Of a stretch of 64,000 nt of DNA, positions 1 through 9,194 are shown in pieces. The notes under the pieces are model-generated. The model saw nothing but the letters and a program-made list of their open reading frames with translations, was not told where the DNA came from and made no database searches. The translations under genes were made by a program, and so were the position numbers. The stretch comes from Vibrio agarivorans (GTDB lineage: Bacteria > Pseudomonadota > Gammaproteobacteria > Enterobacterales > Vibrionaceae): contig NZ_JAUFQF010000004.1 in NCBI RefSeq assembly GCF_030409635.1, forward strand, positions 1,522,241 to 1,586,240, read 5' to 3'. The stretch's first letter is position 1. The number at the start of each line of letters is the position of its first letter.

Positions 1-407
1 ACGAAAGCATCGTATTTACTGCCGCGCTTCCACGCAGCAAAAATGCCCAGAATCGAACCGATAGAGAAAGAAAGTACCACTGCTGTGCCCGCTAGGAAGA
101 GAGACCAACCGAAAGCGCTGCCAAGGAGTGCGTTAACTGAAAGCGGGTAGAACTGAATCGACGTTCCTAGCTCCCAGGTAAGAATATTTTTCATGTAAGT
201 GAAGTACTGAACCAGTAAACCACCATCAACGAAGCCAAGTAGCTCCTTCATTGCGGCAATACGTTCAGGTGTCACTTGCACCGTAGTATGAGCAAACATC
301 ATGGTGACCGGATCACCCGGCATTGCTCGTGGAATAATAAAGTTCAACGTGGCTGCAACCAGCAGCGCAATCAAATAGAACGTTAGACGTCTTAAAAAGT
401 AACCCAT
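1..407 (-). CDS. ABC transporter permease of DppB/OppB type, C-terminal part outside the window
   Basis: The minus-strand frame opens with ATG at 407 and stays open to the window edge (135 codons seen). The N-terminus (MGYFLRRLTFYLIALLVAAT) is the first membrane helix, followed by a periplasmic stretch with the PGDP motif typical of DppB-like permeases, then a hydrophobic helix and the start of the transmembrane transport domain. It lies downstream of the binding-protein gene on the same strand, so it is most likely the inner-membrane permease of the chitin oligosaccharide importer. A strong stem-loop between the two genes probably lowers its expression relative to the binding protein. The family call is firm; the substrate comes from the neighbour. 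Truncation is only due to the window edge. Confidence 0.9.
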   Translation of the reverse strand, partial: MGYFLRRLTFYLIALLVAATLNFIIPRAMPGDPVTMMFAHTTVQVTPERIAAMKELLGFVDGGLLVQYFTYMKNILTWELGTSIQFYPLSVNALLGSAFGWSLFLAGTAVVLSFSIGSILGIFAAWKRGSKYDAF

Positions 408-531
408 AACTCACACCTTACTCACCCAGATAATTCCTGTTTCTGGATTCAGGTCGCTCCTAGCGAAATTTTGAGCGAACAAACCCCTGACGCTTAGCGC
501 CATGAATAAAACTATTAAAAGAGGTTTAAAG

Positions 532-553
532 GCGGCACACGGGAGTGTGCCGC
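532..553 (-). promoter_or_regulatory. Intercistronic stem-loop between binding protein and permease genes
   Basis: A perfect 9-bp stem (GCGGCACAC at 532-540, complement at 545-553) with a 4-base loop lies just after the stop codon of the binding-protein gene. No long U-tract follows it on the minus strand. This resembles the stabilising or partly terminating hairpins often found after periplasmic binding-protein genes, which allow much more binding protein than permease to be made. Confidence 0.6.
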
Positions 554-566
554 AAGAAAAAGAACG

Positions 567-2249
567 TTACTTAACTGGTTTTAGGTCCAGTACATGCAGT
601 AGACGCTCAGGGATGCCAGCCCAAATGTTTGGACGGCCTTGTGGATTTTCTTCGTTCCACCAACCCGTGAAGCGAGTTGTGTTGTATTGGAACATGTACG
701 CACCCGATAGCACTGGGATGGTTACTTGGTCAGCAGCGATGATCTTCTGGATACCATGAGCGATCTCTAGCTGCTCATCTTTGTTCGCTGTTTTATAGAA
801 GCTATCCAGTAGGCTATCTAGCTGATCGTTCTTGTAGAAGTGCATCGCGAAACGAGGCATACCATCACCAGATTGCAGTGTTGAGTTGTAACCACTGTTC
901 CAGTAAGTGTAAGGATCGGCACCATGGAAGTAGTTGGTGTATGCAACGTCGTAAGAACCTTCAAGCATAGACTGGTTGTAGACTGAGAAATCAGGTGTAC
1001 GTGCACGAGCAGCAATGCCCACTTCTTGTAGTTGCTCAACCGCGAGTTGCACTGTGTTGTTAAAGTCAGTCCAACCGTTTGGCGATTGAATCAGTAGCTC
1101 AAACTTCTTACCTGATGGTGTTTCTACAAAGCCATCTTTGTTGGTGTCTTTAAAGCCCGCTTTAGCCAGTAATGCTTTGGCGCCATCCGCATCGTAGCTG
1201 TTGAACTTCTGATATTTTTTGTGCGTTGCTTCGTCAGACCAAGCTTCAAATGCATAGCCAAGACCAGAAGCGAAGTCGTTGACAGTACCGCCACCGTAAA
1301 ACGCGATGTCAATGATCGTTTGACGGTCAAGCGCCATAGAGAATGCACGACGGAAGTCGACATTGTTTAGTGCTTCTTGTTTTGCTGGGTCTGGGTTTTT
1401 GTAGTTTACGACAAACGCTTGCGTACCTGCTGGTGGGTACCAGTATTGGTGGTTCGGGCTCGCAGCGGCGTAAGTGCGGTCGATGTCTGGAACAAATGAA
1501 GACGTCCAGTCCATCTCGCCGTTAACAATTTTACCTAGGAACTGATCGTTGTTGGCGATCTGTGGAACACGCAGGCAGTCAACGTCTAGGTTGTCGTTGT
1601 CCCAGTAGTTCGGGTTACGACATTGGATGTAAAGCTGTGGTGTAAACGTATCAACTACGGTAAATGGTCCAGAACCTACAGGGTTTTCGTTGGTGAAAGT
1701 CGATGGGTCGTCAACCTTGCTCCAAACGTGTTGTGGCACAACTGGAACTTTCGCAATCTCGTAAGGAACATTTGAGTTAGCTTCAGTGAGTTTAAAGCGA
1801 ACTTGGTAGTCGTTTACTTTCTCAACACTGGTTACCCAAGAGTTGATACCGCTTTGGTCAAGCTCTGGCTTGGCTTTTACTAGCTCGAAAGAGAACACTA
1901 CGTCATCAGCGTTAAATGTTTCGCCGTCAGACCACTTCACGCCTTTGCGAATGTCAAAAGTAACGGTCATTAGATCGTCTGACATGGTGAAGTTTTCTGC
2001 TAAACGGAACACCGGCTTGTTACCGTGCATTTCGTTAAATACAACCAACGGTTCGTACATGAAGTCGGTGGTTGTATGTAGGTTAGTCGCGCCCAGGTAT
2101 GGGTTAAAGTTACGAACAAACGTCGTAAACTCTTTAGGGTGGACGGTCAACTCGCTGCGCTCTGCCGCTGCTGCAACTGAGGTAAATCCTGCTGTTGCAG
2201 TGGCGATAATCGCGGTAGCCAGTGCTGTTTTTTTAATATTGGTAAGCAT
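567..2249 (-). CDS. cbp: Periplasmic chitin oligosaccharide-binding protein (CBP), ABC transporter substrate-binding protein
   Basis: This 560-residue protein of the SBP_bac_5 (DppA/OppA) family has an N-terminal signal peptide (basic start, hydrophobic core, cleavage probably in the AAAAERS region near residues 26-31). The sequence strongly resembles the Vibrio chitin oligosaccharide-binding protein (VC0620 type): WSDGETFNADDVV, NPVGSGPFTV, QIANNDQFLGKIV and the C-terminal GIPERLLHVLDLKPVK. It captures (GlcNAc)n in the periplasm for the downstream permease. In V. cholerae it also binds the periplasmic domain of ChiS and holds that sensor inactive when no chitin is present. ChiS is encoded next upstream here, which supports the assignment. 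ATG at 2249 is preceded by AAGGAAC. Expression is expected to be induced by chitin via ChiS; I cannot point to the operator. Confidence 0.93.
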   Translation of the reverse strand: MLTNIKKTALATAIIATATAGFTSVAAAAERSELTVHPKEFTTFVRNFNPYLGATNLHTTTDFMYEPLVVFNEMHGNKPVFRLAENFTMSDDLMTVTFDIRKGVKWSDGETFNADDVVFSFELVKAKPELDQSGINSWVTSVEKVNDYQVRFKLTEANSNVPYEIAKVPVVPQHVWSKVDDPSTFTNENPVGSGPFTVVDTFTPQLYIQCRNPNYWDNDNLDVDCLRVPQIANNDQFLGKIVNGEMDWTSSFVPDIDRTYAAASPNHQYWYPPAGTQAFVVNYKNPDPAKQEALNNVDFRRAFSMALDRQTIIDIAFYGGGTVNDFASGLGYAFEAWSDEATHKKYQKFNSYDADGAKALLAKAGFKDTNKDGFVETPSGKKFELLIQSPNGWTDFNNTVQLAVEQLQEVGIAARARTPDFSVYNQSMLEGSYDVAYTNYFHGADPYTYWNSGYNSTLQSGDGMPRFAMHFYKNDQLDSLLDSFYKTANKDEQLEIAHGIQKIIAADQVTIPVLSGAYMFQYNTTRFTGWWNEENPQGRPNIWAGIPERLLHVLDLKPVK

Positions 2250-2746
2250 AGCTGTTCCTTACTATTTGCTTTAGTTTCACTATGTGGAATAAGAGAAGCA
2301 CTCTACTGAGCCTTTCTCACTAAGACCTACCTCGATGGGGGGGTAACACTGTCGGTAATTTCAACGTTACTTCGAGTGGCCTGTAGGGCTTAGGTAAGGT
2401 AAGAAAACACCGTTTCTGGATAATAGGCAATTTGAATTCCCGTTAAAAACGTTAAAACGTAAAAATGCCACGTTAATTACGTTTATTATGTGTTAGTTGT
2501 CTATTTTTTGTTATACCTAAGGGCTGCGATATGACTCGCAATTTAGTTGCTTTAGGGCTACTTATGTTAGTACTCACTTACTTGTGTGCTCAACGGTATA
2601 CTTAGCTTTGTTGATCATGGTGAAAATCAAGATCTTCGTCACTCTAGTGGTCACAAGATATTTTTTAACGTGAATTTGATACTGGCGTTTTGTTGTGATT
2701 GAACTCTCAAATAGGTTAAATAAACATCTTTATTGGAGGTTTTAGT

Positions 2747-2788
2747 ATGACTGATACAGAGTTTGATTTGGCTATCTTTACGCAATGA
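2747..2788 (+). CDS. Possible 13-residue micro-ORF in the cbp-chiS intergenic region
   Basis: ATG at 2747 is preceded by TTGGAGG about 8 bases upstream and encodes MTDTEFDLAIFTQ followed by TGA. A perfect 10-bp hairpin follows 11 bases later. The ribosome binding site is better than expected by chance, but a peptide of 13 residues has no family support. It could be a leader peptide, part of a regulatory RNA, or a coincidence. Confidence 0.2.
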   Translation: MTDTEFDLAIFTQ

Positions 2789-2951
2789 GCTGTTAAAATA
2801 GCTTTATTTTTTAGTGGAAATAAAGCTAGCGACGCCCTATAGCTAGCCTCTCCTCCGAGTGATACAAAGCAGGTGATTGTTGCCCTTGTCGTGGCCGTTA
2901 AACGGGTACTTAAGTGAGGGGTACTAGACTAAATCTTAAAGTGGACGTGAC

Positions 2952-2976
2952 AAAAAAAGAGCCCAGGAGGGCTCTT
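2952..2976 (-). terminator. Rho-independent terminator of chiS
   Basis: Stem AAGAGCCC/GGGCTCTT (2957-2964 with 2969-2976), 4-base loop. On the minus strand it is followed by a run of seven U residues (A-run at 2952-2958). It lies 25 bases after the chiS stop. Confidence 0.85.
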
Positions 2977-3000
2977 GATGGATGATTGTGGGCGTAAACG

Positions 3001-6000
3001 CTAGCTAGCAATTAGGTGCTGAAGCTTGTCTCGAAGCGCGATGATATGGAGTCGCTGCGGCGTCTCTGCGGCACAGTGGTCGAGAATGTAATCGAGTGAG
3101 TTTAATACCGTGCGCCAACGTGGCGTTTTAGGTAGGGTCTCGATACGTAAGTATTTGTCGAGTGTGCGAGTTTGTAGGGTGCTTCTATCAAGGTAGACAC
3201 GCCAAAGCCCACTCTCTTCGGCAAAGGTGAACTTTGACTGACCGGTTGCACTCTCCCAGTAGTCCAGACCATTGGTCATAGCTTCCACAAGCACTTCTCG
3301 CATGATCTCTTGCTTGCTCTTGTTCTCTTTTACAGCTTTTGCTGCAAGCTCTGTAAACTCGCCACCTAAAGCGTGCAGTTGTTGAAGCTTCTCTTTATCG
3401 CCTTCAAAGGCATAGCTTGCGAGTGCTTCAACTGCAGATTCAAGGTTGTGGATACGATGAGTATTGACGCCACCACCCACATTTAAAATGTACATAGTGC
3501 GTAAGCCAGAACCTTCGGGTAAAGATAAAATGTCACTAGAGATTGACTGACGAGTATCTTCGACAAAAATATCAATGTCACCACAATATCTCGGTTGATC
3601 AATGTGCAGGTATTTTGGCGCAATGAAGTCATCTGCGCTCGAACGTAGCAGCTGCTCATGGCTGCGTTTGAAAAGCCTTGACGCTGCCTCATTGGCAAAT
3701 TTGACCTTCATATCTTCTTTGATGCAAAGGATAGCCTCAGGTGCGCACTCCAGTTGCTCAAGCAAGCGCCCTTGTGTTTCAAGTAGATTCGCTTCTGCAA
3801 CAAGGCGCAATTTTAACTCTTGTTGCAACTGAGTGTTTTCTTGTCGGCGCTCTTCAGCCTTGCTTGCTTGAAGATGGGCAACTATACGTGCCGCGAGCTC
3901 AGGTTTGTTGAATGGTTTAGACAAAAAGTCGTTGGCACCCACTTCAAAGCCTTTCAACTTGTCATCTGTTTGGTTTAGTGCGGTGAGCATGATAATTGGC
4001 AGCTGAGCATGATCGTAGTTTTGACGCAGTTCGGTACATACTTCATAGCCATTGAGCTCTGGCATCATGATGTCGAGCAGTAACAGGTCAGGTTGATGTT
4101 GTTCCACCATTGCCAATGCTTGCTGACCATCTTTAGCAGTGATCACTTGATAGCCCTCTAGACGCAAGAAGCTATCAAGCACGCGTACATTGACTGGTTC
4201 GTCATCGGCGATCAATATCAGTGGGCTATCACCATTGATAGGTAGGCTTGGTGACTCTTGCTCTAAATCGATTACCGTTGGTATATCAAAATGCGGTTGC
4301 ACAGGTTGTTGGATGGCTTCTTCTATTTGCGATGGTACGGCTTTGGGCAGTGTAAAGCTCATGGTTGTGCCTACCATCGGTTGGCTACTTACAAACAGTG
4401 CACCGCGCATCAACTCAACCAGTTGACGACTAATTGAAAGCCCAAGCCCAGCACCTTGTCGGTAGTGGGTCGAATCTTTGCCTGCTTGCGTTAGCGGCTC
4501 AAAAATATGTTCAAGTTGCTCACTCGGGATCCCTTGTCCAGTATCAACGACTTGCACTCTTACATTACCATCGACTTCGTTTGCTGAGATGACGATTTTC
4601 CCCTCGCTGGTGTATTTGATCGCATTACCGACAAGGTTGTATAGGACTTGCTCAAGTCTTTGTGGATCAGCATCAATCCATAACTCTTCGTCAACTTGGT
4701 TGATGATACGAATCGGTTTGTTGCCTAACAAATGGTTCGATAACTCCAGTACCAATCGAGTTGCACTGGCGAGGTTCACTGCGCTGGTTTGAATATCCAA
4801 GGTGCCGTAGCGCATCTTATGATAGTCCAGTAGATCATCGACAAGGTTTGATAATCGTTGGCCACTGCTCACGATAATATCAAGCTGATAACGATGATCG
4901 GCAGAAATAGGGCCATTGGCACCCGATATTAAGGCCTCAGCGATACCGACCATGCCGTGTAGTGGAGTGCGTAATTCATGTGAAGTGGTTGCGAGAAACT
5001 CATCTTTTAGTTTGTTGGCTAGCTGAAGGTCTTCGTTCTGCTTTTTGATGATCGAAAGATTCTCTTCAAGCTCGACGTTCTGGCTTTTAATGAGCTGTAT
5101 CTTTTCTCGGATAGAGCGACGCATTCGCTCAAAGCTCACCGCTAGACGACCAATTTCATCCTTGCGCTCAGTATTGAGCATGGCTTCATCAAGATCGCCG
5201 GCCGAGGCTTTCTCTGCTGCCCAAGTCAACTTGAGAAGTGGTGAGGTGATGAAGTTTGAGAGGTAGTGAGAGGCAATGACGACGAGCAAGATGGCTATGA
5301 GCATCACGACAACAAAGACTTTCTCTAGTTGATGAACACCGGCAAAGGCTTCACTTTCTGCAAGCTCCACGACAATAGCCCAATGGGTATTCTCAATTTC
5401 AACAGGCGTGTAGGCGGCGAGCATATTCTGGCTTAGCGCATTTTGATAACTACCAACATTCGTTAACCCTTCGAGCGCGTATGAAATGACCTGCAAACTG
5501 TTTTGAATATCGTCTTGCGAATAGGCCATGGTTCGGCTGAGGTAATCTTCACCCACAATTAGGGTTTTTACCGCTTTTTCGTTGCTTTGATTTGCCATCA
5601 ACTTGGTGATGGCATTGTTGGGTAGTCGGAATAGAGCGTAACTGTGCAAGTAGCCTTGTTGAACAATGGGGGCGCCAAACCAAGCATAGAGTTGACCATC
5701 ATGCTCTGAAAAGTCGGAAACAACGACCGGAGTAAAGTCTTCATTGGTTTGACGTTGCTCTGTCACCAGATCTCTGAGCTGTTTGAAAGTTTGTCCTAAG
5801 TTTTCATCTCGGTATCGCCCTGTGAGCAGGTTGGTGCCGTAGTCGGAGTTTTTATAGATGGAATAGGTGACGTTACCCTCTCGGTCAACCAGCAATATAT
5901 CGTCAAAATCAGAGCGCTTTTGCAGTTCGAGGTAGGCCCAGTGATAACGTTTGTGTAAAAGGCGGTAGCGCTCGCTGCCATTAAATGCGGGAGAATCTGG

Positions 6001-6384
6001 CAACATAGAGGTTTTTATTTGGTCACCTGAGCCTTGAATGTAACGTTGCTGTGCATGTTCTTGCGCTTCTTCGGTAGTAAGACCGAGGTTTTGGAATGCA
6101 TTGACCAACCCATAAAAACGGCCACCACTGGCATAGGCCAGCTCTGAGCGAACAAAACCCATGACTTCGGATTCTTTAGCTGCAAAGTAATTGATCACCT
6201 GTTGTTTTTTTGTGTCGCGAATTGAAACGAGGTGAGAGGTGCTTTGATCGCGTAAATCGCTGGTGTGAGATTGCAGGAAAAATAGTGCAATCCCGGTGAG
6301 TGGAATGATACTCAAAGTAAGAAAAGCGAGCATGAGAGTATTTTGCAATCGCTTATATTTTTGTTTTTTATACAACCCAAACAT
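3001..6384 (-). CDS. chiS: ChiS, membrane hybrid sensor kinase / DNA-binding regulator of chitin utilisation
   Basis: The protein has 1127 residues; V. cholerae ChiS has about the same length. Order: transmembrane helix near 16-37; periplasmic sensor to about 354; second helix near 355-372; HAMP to about 430; HisKA with TSHELRTPLHG (His469); HATPase with NLVGNAIKY, DTGQGIP and GAGLGLS (about 575-680); receiver domain about 721-838 with ADDEP and DIMMPE (phospho-Asp771); a PAS-like linker about 870-960; and a C-terminal domain about 1020-1127. In V. cholerae ChiS is known as a non-canonical membrane-bound sensor that binds promoter DNA through its C-terminal domain and is held off by CBP. The adjacent cbp gene fits that. 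The key residues are all present. Transcribed alone, with its own terminator. Confidence 0.92.
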   Translation of the reverse strand: MFGLYKKQKYKRLQNTLMLAFLTLSIIPLTGIALFFLQSHTSDLRDQSTSHLVSIRDTKKQQVINYFAAKESEVMGFVRSELAYASGGRFYGLVNAFQNLGLTTEEAQEHAQQRYIQGSGDQIKTSMLPDSPAFNGSERYRLLHKRYHWAYLELQKRSDFDDILLVDREGNVTYSIYKNSDYGTNLLTGRYRDENLGQTFKQLRDLVTEQRQTNEDFTPVVVSDFSEHDGQLYAWFGAPIVQQGYLHSYALFRLPNNAITKLMANQSNEKAVKTLIVGEDYLSRTMAYSQDDIQNSLQVISYALEGLTNVGSYQNALSQNMLAAYTPVEIENTHWAIVVELAESEAFAGVHQLEKVFVVVMLIAILLVVIASHYLSNFITSPLLKLTWAAEKASAGDLDEAMLNTERKDEIGRLAVSFERMRRSIREKIQLIKSQNVELEENLSIIKKQNEDLQLANKLKDEFLATTSHELRTPLHGMVGIAEALISGANGPISADHRYQLDIIVSSGQRLSNLVDDLLDYHKMRYGTLDIQTSAVNLASATRLVLELSNHLLGNKPIRIINQVDEELWIDADPQRLEQVLYNLVGNAIKYTSEGKIVISANEVDGNVRVQVVDTGQGIPSEQLEHIFEPLTQAGKDSTHYRQGAGLGLSISRQLVELMRGALFVSSQPMVGTTMSFTLPKAVPSQIEEAIQQPVQPHFDIPTVIDLEQESPSLPINGDSPLILIADDEPVNVRVLDSFLRLEGYQVITAKDGQQALAMVEQHQPDLLLLDIMMPELNGYEVCTELRQNYDHAQLPIIMLTALNQTDDKLKGFEVGANDFLSKPFNKPELAARIVAHLQASKAEERRQENTQLQQELKLRLVAEANLLETQGRLLEQLECAPEAILCIKEDMKVKFANEAASRLFKRSHEQLLRSSADDFIAPKYLHIDQPRYCGDIDIFVEDTRQSISSDILSLPEGSGLRTMYILNVGGGVNTHRIHNLESAVEALASYAFEGDKEKLQQLHALGGEFTELAAKAVKENKSKQEIMREVLVEAMTNGLDYWESATGQSKFTFAEESGLWRVYLDRSTLQTRTLDKYLRIETLPKTPRWRTVLNSLDYILDHCAAETPQRLHIIALRDKLQHLIAS

Positions 6385-6629
6385 AAAATTATACCTTATT
6401 TATTAATTGCTTGAGCTGGTATTGATTGTTGTTTGATTTTTCAGTTGTAGAAGAAAAACCGTTATTCATAATACCTAGCTAGGAGTTGCAGATGTGCAAA
6501 AACACTGAAAGCGACTTGGGGAAACAGCGTTCATCAGTGGGGGGAATATTGCGATCTAAGCAACTATTTTGACAAAATTAACGAGTTTATTTTCTTTGGC
6601 AAGTAAGTTATTGGTAAAGCGTGTTGGAT

Positions 6630-6653
6630 AGCGCAGTTTTGATTAACTGCGCT
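6630..6653. other. Stem-loop after rsmC, possible transcript end
   Basis: A 9-bp perfect stem AGCGCAGTT/AACTGCGCT (6630-6638 with 6645-6653) with a 6-base loop lies 19 bases past the rsmC stop. It has no clear U-tract on the minus strand, so it may protect the 3' end or act with another factor rather than terminate by itself. The remaining DNA up to 6384 is AT-rich and should hold the chiS promoter. Confidence 0.4.
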
Positions 6654-6671
6654 TATAAAAAGAAGGGAGTG

Positions 6672-7694
6672 TTACTTGTGTGCTTGATAAATGGCGAACT
6701 TATTGGTCTTGTCGAGCGTTTGGCATTGGCCAAAGGCTTGTTCGATGATTGGGATATACTTCAAAAAGCTATTTGCCACGACAAACATCTGTCCTTGGTG
6801 GTTTAGATGCTTAGGTGCCTCTGCCAGAAGGGTTTCTGTCGCACTATAGCTGGTGTCTAATCCTGAGTGGAACGGTGGATTGGTGACGAGGTAATCCAAT
6901 TTTCCATCAATATCGCTATAAACATCAGAGGCAAATACCTTCCCGTCGAGGCCATTGGCTATCAAGGTTTCTTGAGATGAGGCGATAGCGAGTGCGCTGA
7001 TGTCACACATCGATAGCTCAATTCCCGGGTTTAGGGTCGCCATAACAGCGCCTAGCACACCTGCGCCACATCCAAAATCGAGAACGCGACCAGACAACTT
7101 AGGCAGATTATCGAGCAGTAGGCGGCTGCCAATATCAAATTCCCCGTGACTGAACACGCCCGGCAGACTGCAGATGGTGAGAGGCTGATTCTGATAAGTC
7201 ACTTGGTATTGCTTAAACCAGTCTTGAAGCTCAAAGTGTTCTGGCGCTTCTTGGCATTGTCCCCAATAGAATGAACAGCGGCGTGCTGAGTCATACTTGG
7301 TAATAGGCCCAAAGGGCTTGAACATTTTTTCGATGCTTTTTACACCCGAGCGGTTTTCTCCGACCACGACAATTTCTGTGTCTTTGCCTAGCTTAGACAG
7401 CAGCATATTGAGTAAGAACTCTGCTTCAGCTTTGGCTTTTGGCCAATAGAGCAGAATTAAATCCGCTGGTGTCTCTAAGGTAAATTCAGCAGCAAACTGA
7501 CTTTGGATCGTGTCGTACTGTTTGATTTTACGGTAGTAGCCGTAGTGCGTGGTAAATACCGAGACAGATTCACAATATTGCTGCAGCTCAACAGGGAATA
7601 GATCTTCCACTTCCCCTGCCACGAGAACATGTTTTCCAGAAAAATACTCTAGCTGACGCTGAGCTACTTGGCTTGGTGCAATATAAGCAGACAT
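6672..7694 (-). CDS. rsmC: 16S rRNA (guanine1207-N2)-methyltransferase RsmC
   Basis: 340 residues, the normal RsmC length. RsmC methylates the 2-amino group of G1207 in 16S rRNA on the 30S subunit using S-adenosylmethionine. The protein has two Rossmann-like halves. The N-terminal half is a degenerate methyltransferase fold, while the C-terminal half has the SAM-binding motif [13 protein letters not shown] and the catalytic VTNPPFHSG motif seen in N2-guanine methyltransferases. ATG at 7694 follows ATAGGT. It is probably a single-gene unit between chiS and the PerM-like gene. Confidence 0.93.
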   Translation of the reverse strand: MSAYIAPSQVAQRQLEYFSGKHVLVAGEVEDLFPVELQQYCESVSVFTTHYGYYRKIKQYDTIQSQFAAEFTLETPADLILLYWPKAKAEAEFLLNMLLSKLGKDTEIVVVGENRSGVKSIEKMFKPFGPITKYDSARRCSFYWGQCQEAPEHFELQDWFKQYQVTYQNQPLTICSLPGVFSHGEFDIGSRLLLDNLPKLSGRVLDFGCGAGVLGAVMATLNPGIELSMCDISALAIASSQETLIANGLDGKVFASDVYSDIDGKLDYLVTNPPFHSGLDTSYSATETLLAEAPKHLNHQGQMFVVANSFLKYIPIIEQAFGQCQTLDKTNKFAIYQAHK

Positions 7695-7773
7695 AGCAAA
7701 CCTATCAAAATAAAAAGACGGCTGATTGTCTCACAACCCGCCGCCTGCTTGAAGTCACGAACAGAAAATCTGA

Positions 7774-8859
7774 TTAATTATGGTCTTGGTAGTCAAGGAA
7801 GCTCTTGAACTCTTCTTCATACAGATTAAACAGCGTAATGGTAATCGCGAAGATTAATGGACCATAAATAAGGCCTATCAAACCAAATAGATGGATACCC
7901 CCCAACAGCGAGAAGAATATCATCAGGGTGTTCATTCCTGCACTGCCTTGCATCAGCAGTGGGCGAAGGATGTTGTCGATAGAGCCGACAATCGCAATAC
8001 TCCATACCGCTAAGAAAATAGCCCAAGTGATTTCACCAGTTAGGAACAAATAGGCAGTGGCTGGAATCCAGATAAGGGCGGTACCCACCACTGGGATAAA
8101 TGAAGCAAAGCCCATCATGGTACCCCAGAATAATCCCGGGAAGCCTGCGAGCCACATACCAAATCCGCCTGCGATACCTTGAGCGATAGCGGTTAAAAAT
8201 GATCCCATCACCGCCGATTTAGATACTTTTTCAATCTCTTCTAAAAGCTTGTCTTCTTGGCTGCGTGAGAAAGGCAGAATATGGCGCATTGCAGTGATGA
8301 GTTTGTCGTGATCTCGCAATAAGAAGAACAGCACAAACAGCATCAGGAAAAACTCCATCAAGAAGTTGGTGGCATTGCCGAGTATCTTGGCACTAATGGA
8401 GACCAGGTTAGTGCCCAGTGTTGAAGCCAGCTGCGCCGCTTTTTGTGCGATCCCTTGCGGGTCAATATCATCAAATGGCAGGTAGCTGTTTACAAACGCC
8501 AAGCCCTTGACCACCCAAGGGTGATTAAACAACTCTTGAATGCCACCATGCGTTACCCAGTGGTAGGCATTTTGCGAAAAGTTTGAACCCTGCTGGACAA
8601 TGGCAGCGAATACAAAAAGCAAAGGGATGACGATAATAAAGGTCAAAACGGTACAAGAGAGAAAGGCGGCAAAGTTAGGCGCTTTGGGCAGTTTGTTCTC
8701 AAACCACTCGTGGATCGGAAACATCAGTAGCGAGATGATAAATGCCATCACGATGGAATTGATGTAAGGTTCAACGAGCAGGTAGCAGGCAAAAGCTGCC
8801 GCGAGTAAGGAGATAATTAAGACTCTATGACTGGTAGTGATTTTGACGTTATCTAGCAT
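7774..8859 (-). CDS. AI-2E family / PerM-like inner-membrane transporter
   Basis: From ATG 8859 (preceded by GGAAC) the product has 361 residues, close to E. coli YdiK (about 370). The frame stays open upstream to a TTG at 8934, but the added residues are hydrophilic and unlike the family. It has about eight predicted membrane helices: two pairs at the N-terminus (SLLAAAFACYLLVEPYINSIVMAF), a soluble middle, then helices with GFASFIPVVGTALIWIPA and the FGLIGLIYGPLIFA region, which is the hallmark of the AI-2E/PerM family. Members have been linked to autoinducer-2 export, Na+/H+ exchange or other small-molecule export; the substrate here is unknown. Confidence 0.85.
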   Translation of the reverse strand: MLDNVKITTSHRVLIISLLAAAFACYLLVEPYINSIVMAFIISLLMFPIHEWFENKLPKAPNFAAFLSCTVLTFIIVIPLLFVFAAIVQQGSNFSQNAYHWVTHGGIQELFNHPWVVKGLAFVNSYLPFDDIDPQGIAQKAAQLASTLGTNLVSISAKILGNATNFLMEFFLMLFVLFFLLRDHDKLITAMRHILPFSRSQEDKLLEEIEKVSKSAVMGSFLTAIAQGIAGGFGMWLAGFPGLFWGTMMGFASFIPVVGTALIWIPATAYLFLTGEITWAIFLAVWSIAIVGSIDNILRPLLMQGSAGMNTLMIFFSLLGGIHLFGLIGLIYGPLIFAITITLFNLYEEEFKSFLDYQDHN

Positions 8860-8953
8860 ACTAGGTGTTCCAACTGTGTTTGCCGGAACAAGCTTCCAGC
8901 TTTTATAAACGACTTGGCTATATAATGGATGCAAAACAGAGGGTTATCAATGT

Positions 8954-9070
8954 ATGGGTTGTTGTAATCAAAAAGAAAGTTGTTGTGAGACTAAGAAACG
9001 CAAAGCAATACCTTGGTTTTCTCTGACTGTGGGCGCACTTTTACTGCTAGTGCTCATTTATTGGCAGTAA
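8954..9070 (+). CDS. Small cysteine-rich single-helix membrane protein (38 residues), unrecognised
   Basis: ATG at 8954 opens a 38-codon frame: a cytoplasmic-looking head MGCCNQKESCCETKKRK with four cysteines in two CC pairs, then one hydrophobic helix (about residues 20-36) ending in YWQ. It lies divergent from the PerM-like gene. A strong stem-loop 70 bases downstream (9141-9166) could end the transcript. A typical small-protein layout (polar head with positive charges just before a single helix) argues that it is real. The ribosome binding site is weak (GGTTATCAATGT). The CC pairs could bind metal or an Fe-S cluster, but that is a guess. Confidence 0.5.
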   Translation: MGCCNQKESCCETKKRKAIPWFSLTVGALLLLVLIYWQ

Positions 9071-9140
9071 AAATAGTGACTAGAAATAGACAGTCATAGT
9101 GCTTTAAAAGTGAGCCTAACAAGGTCTATTCAGAAACGAA

Positions 9141-9166
9141 CAAGGCCTGCATATTTGCAGGCCTTG
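9141..9166. terminator. Stem-loop between the small membrane ORF and hemL, probably a bidirectional terminator
   Basis: Perfect 11-bp stem CAAGGCCTGCA/TGCAGGCCTTG with loop TATT. It sits between two genes that converge. U-tracts are weak on both sides (TTGTTCG on the minus strand). Confidence 0.6.
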
Positions 9167-9194
9167 TGAATACTTAAAGCTGTTGCGTTTGGCG

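Larger units (their letters stand above)
2250..3000. other. Long intergenic region between cbp and chiS
   Basis: These 751 bases carry no ORF of normal size. On the minus strand they must hold the cbp promoter and any ChiS operator. They contain a 13-codon plus-strand ORF with a good ribosome binding site (2747-2788), a perfect 10-bp stem AGCTTTATTT/AAATAAAGCT (2800-2809 with 2818-2827), a GCTAGC direct/inverted pair near 2825-2847, and the chiS terminator at the far end. I recognise no known small RNA. Confidence 0.6.
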
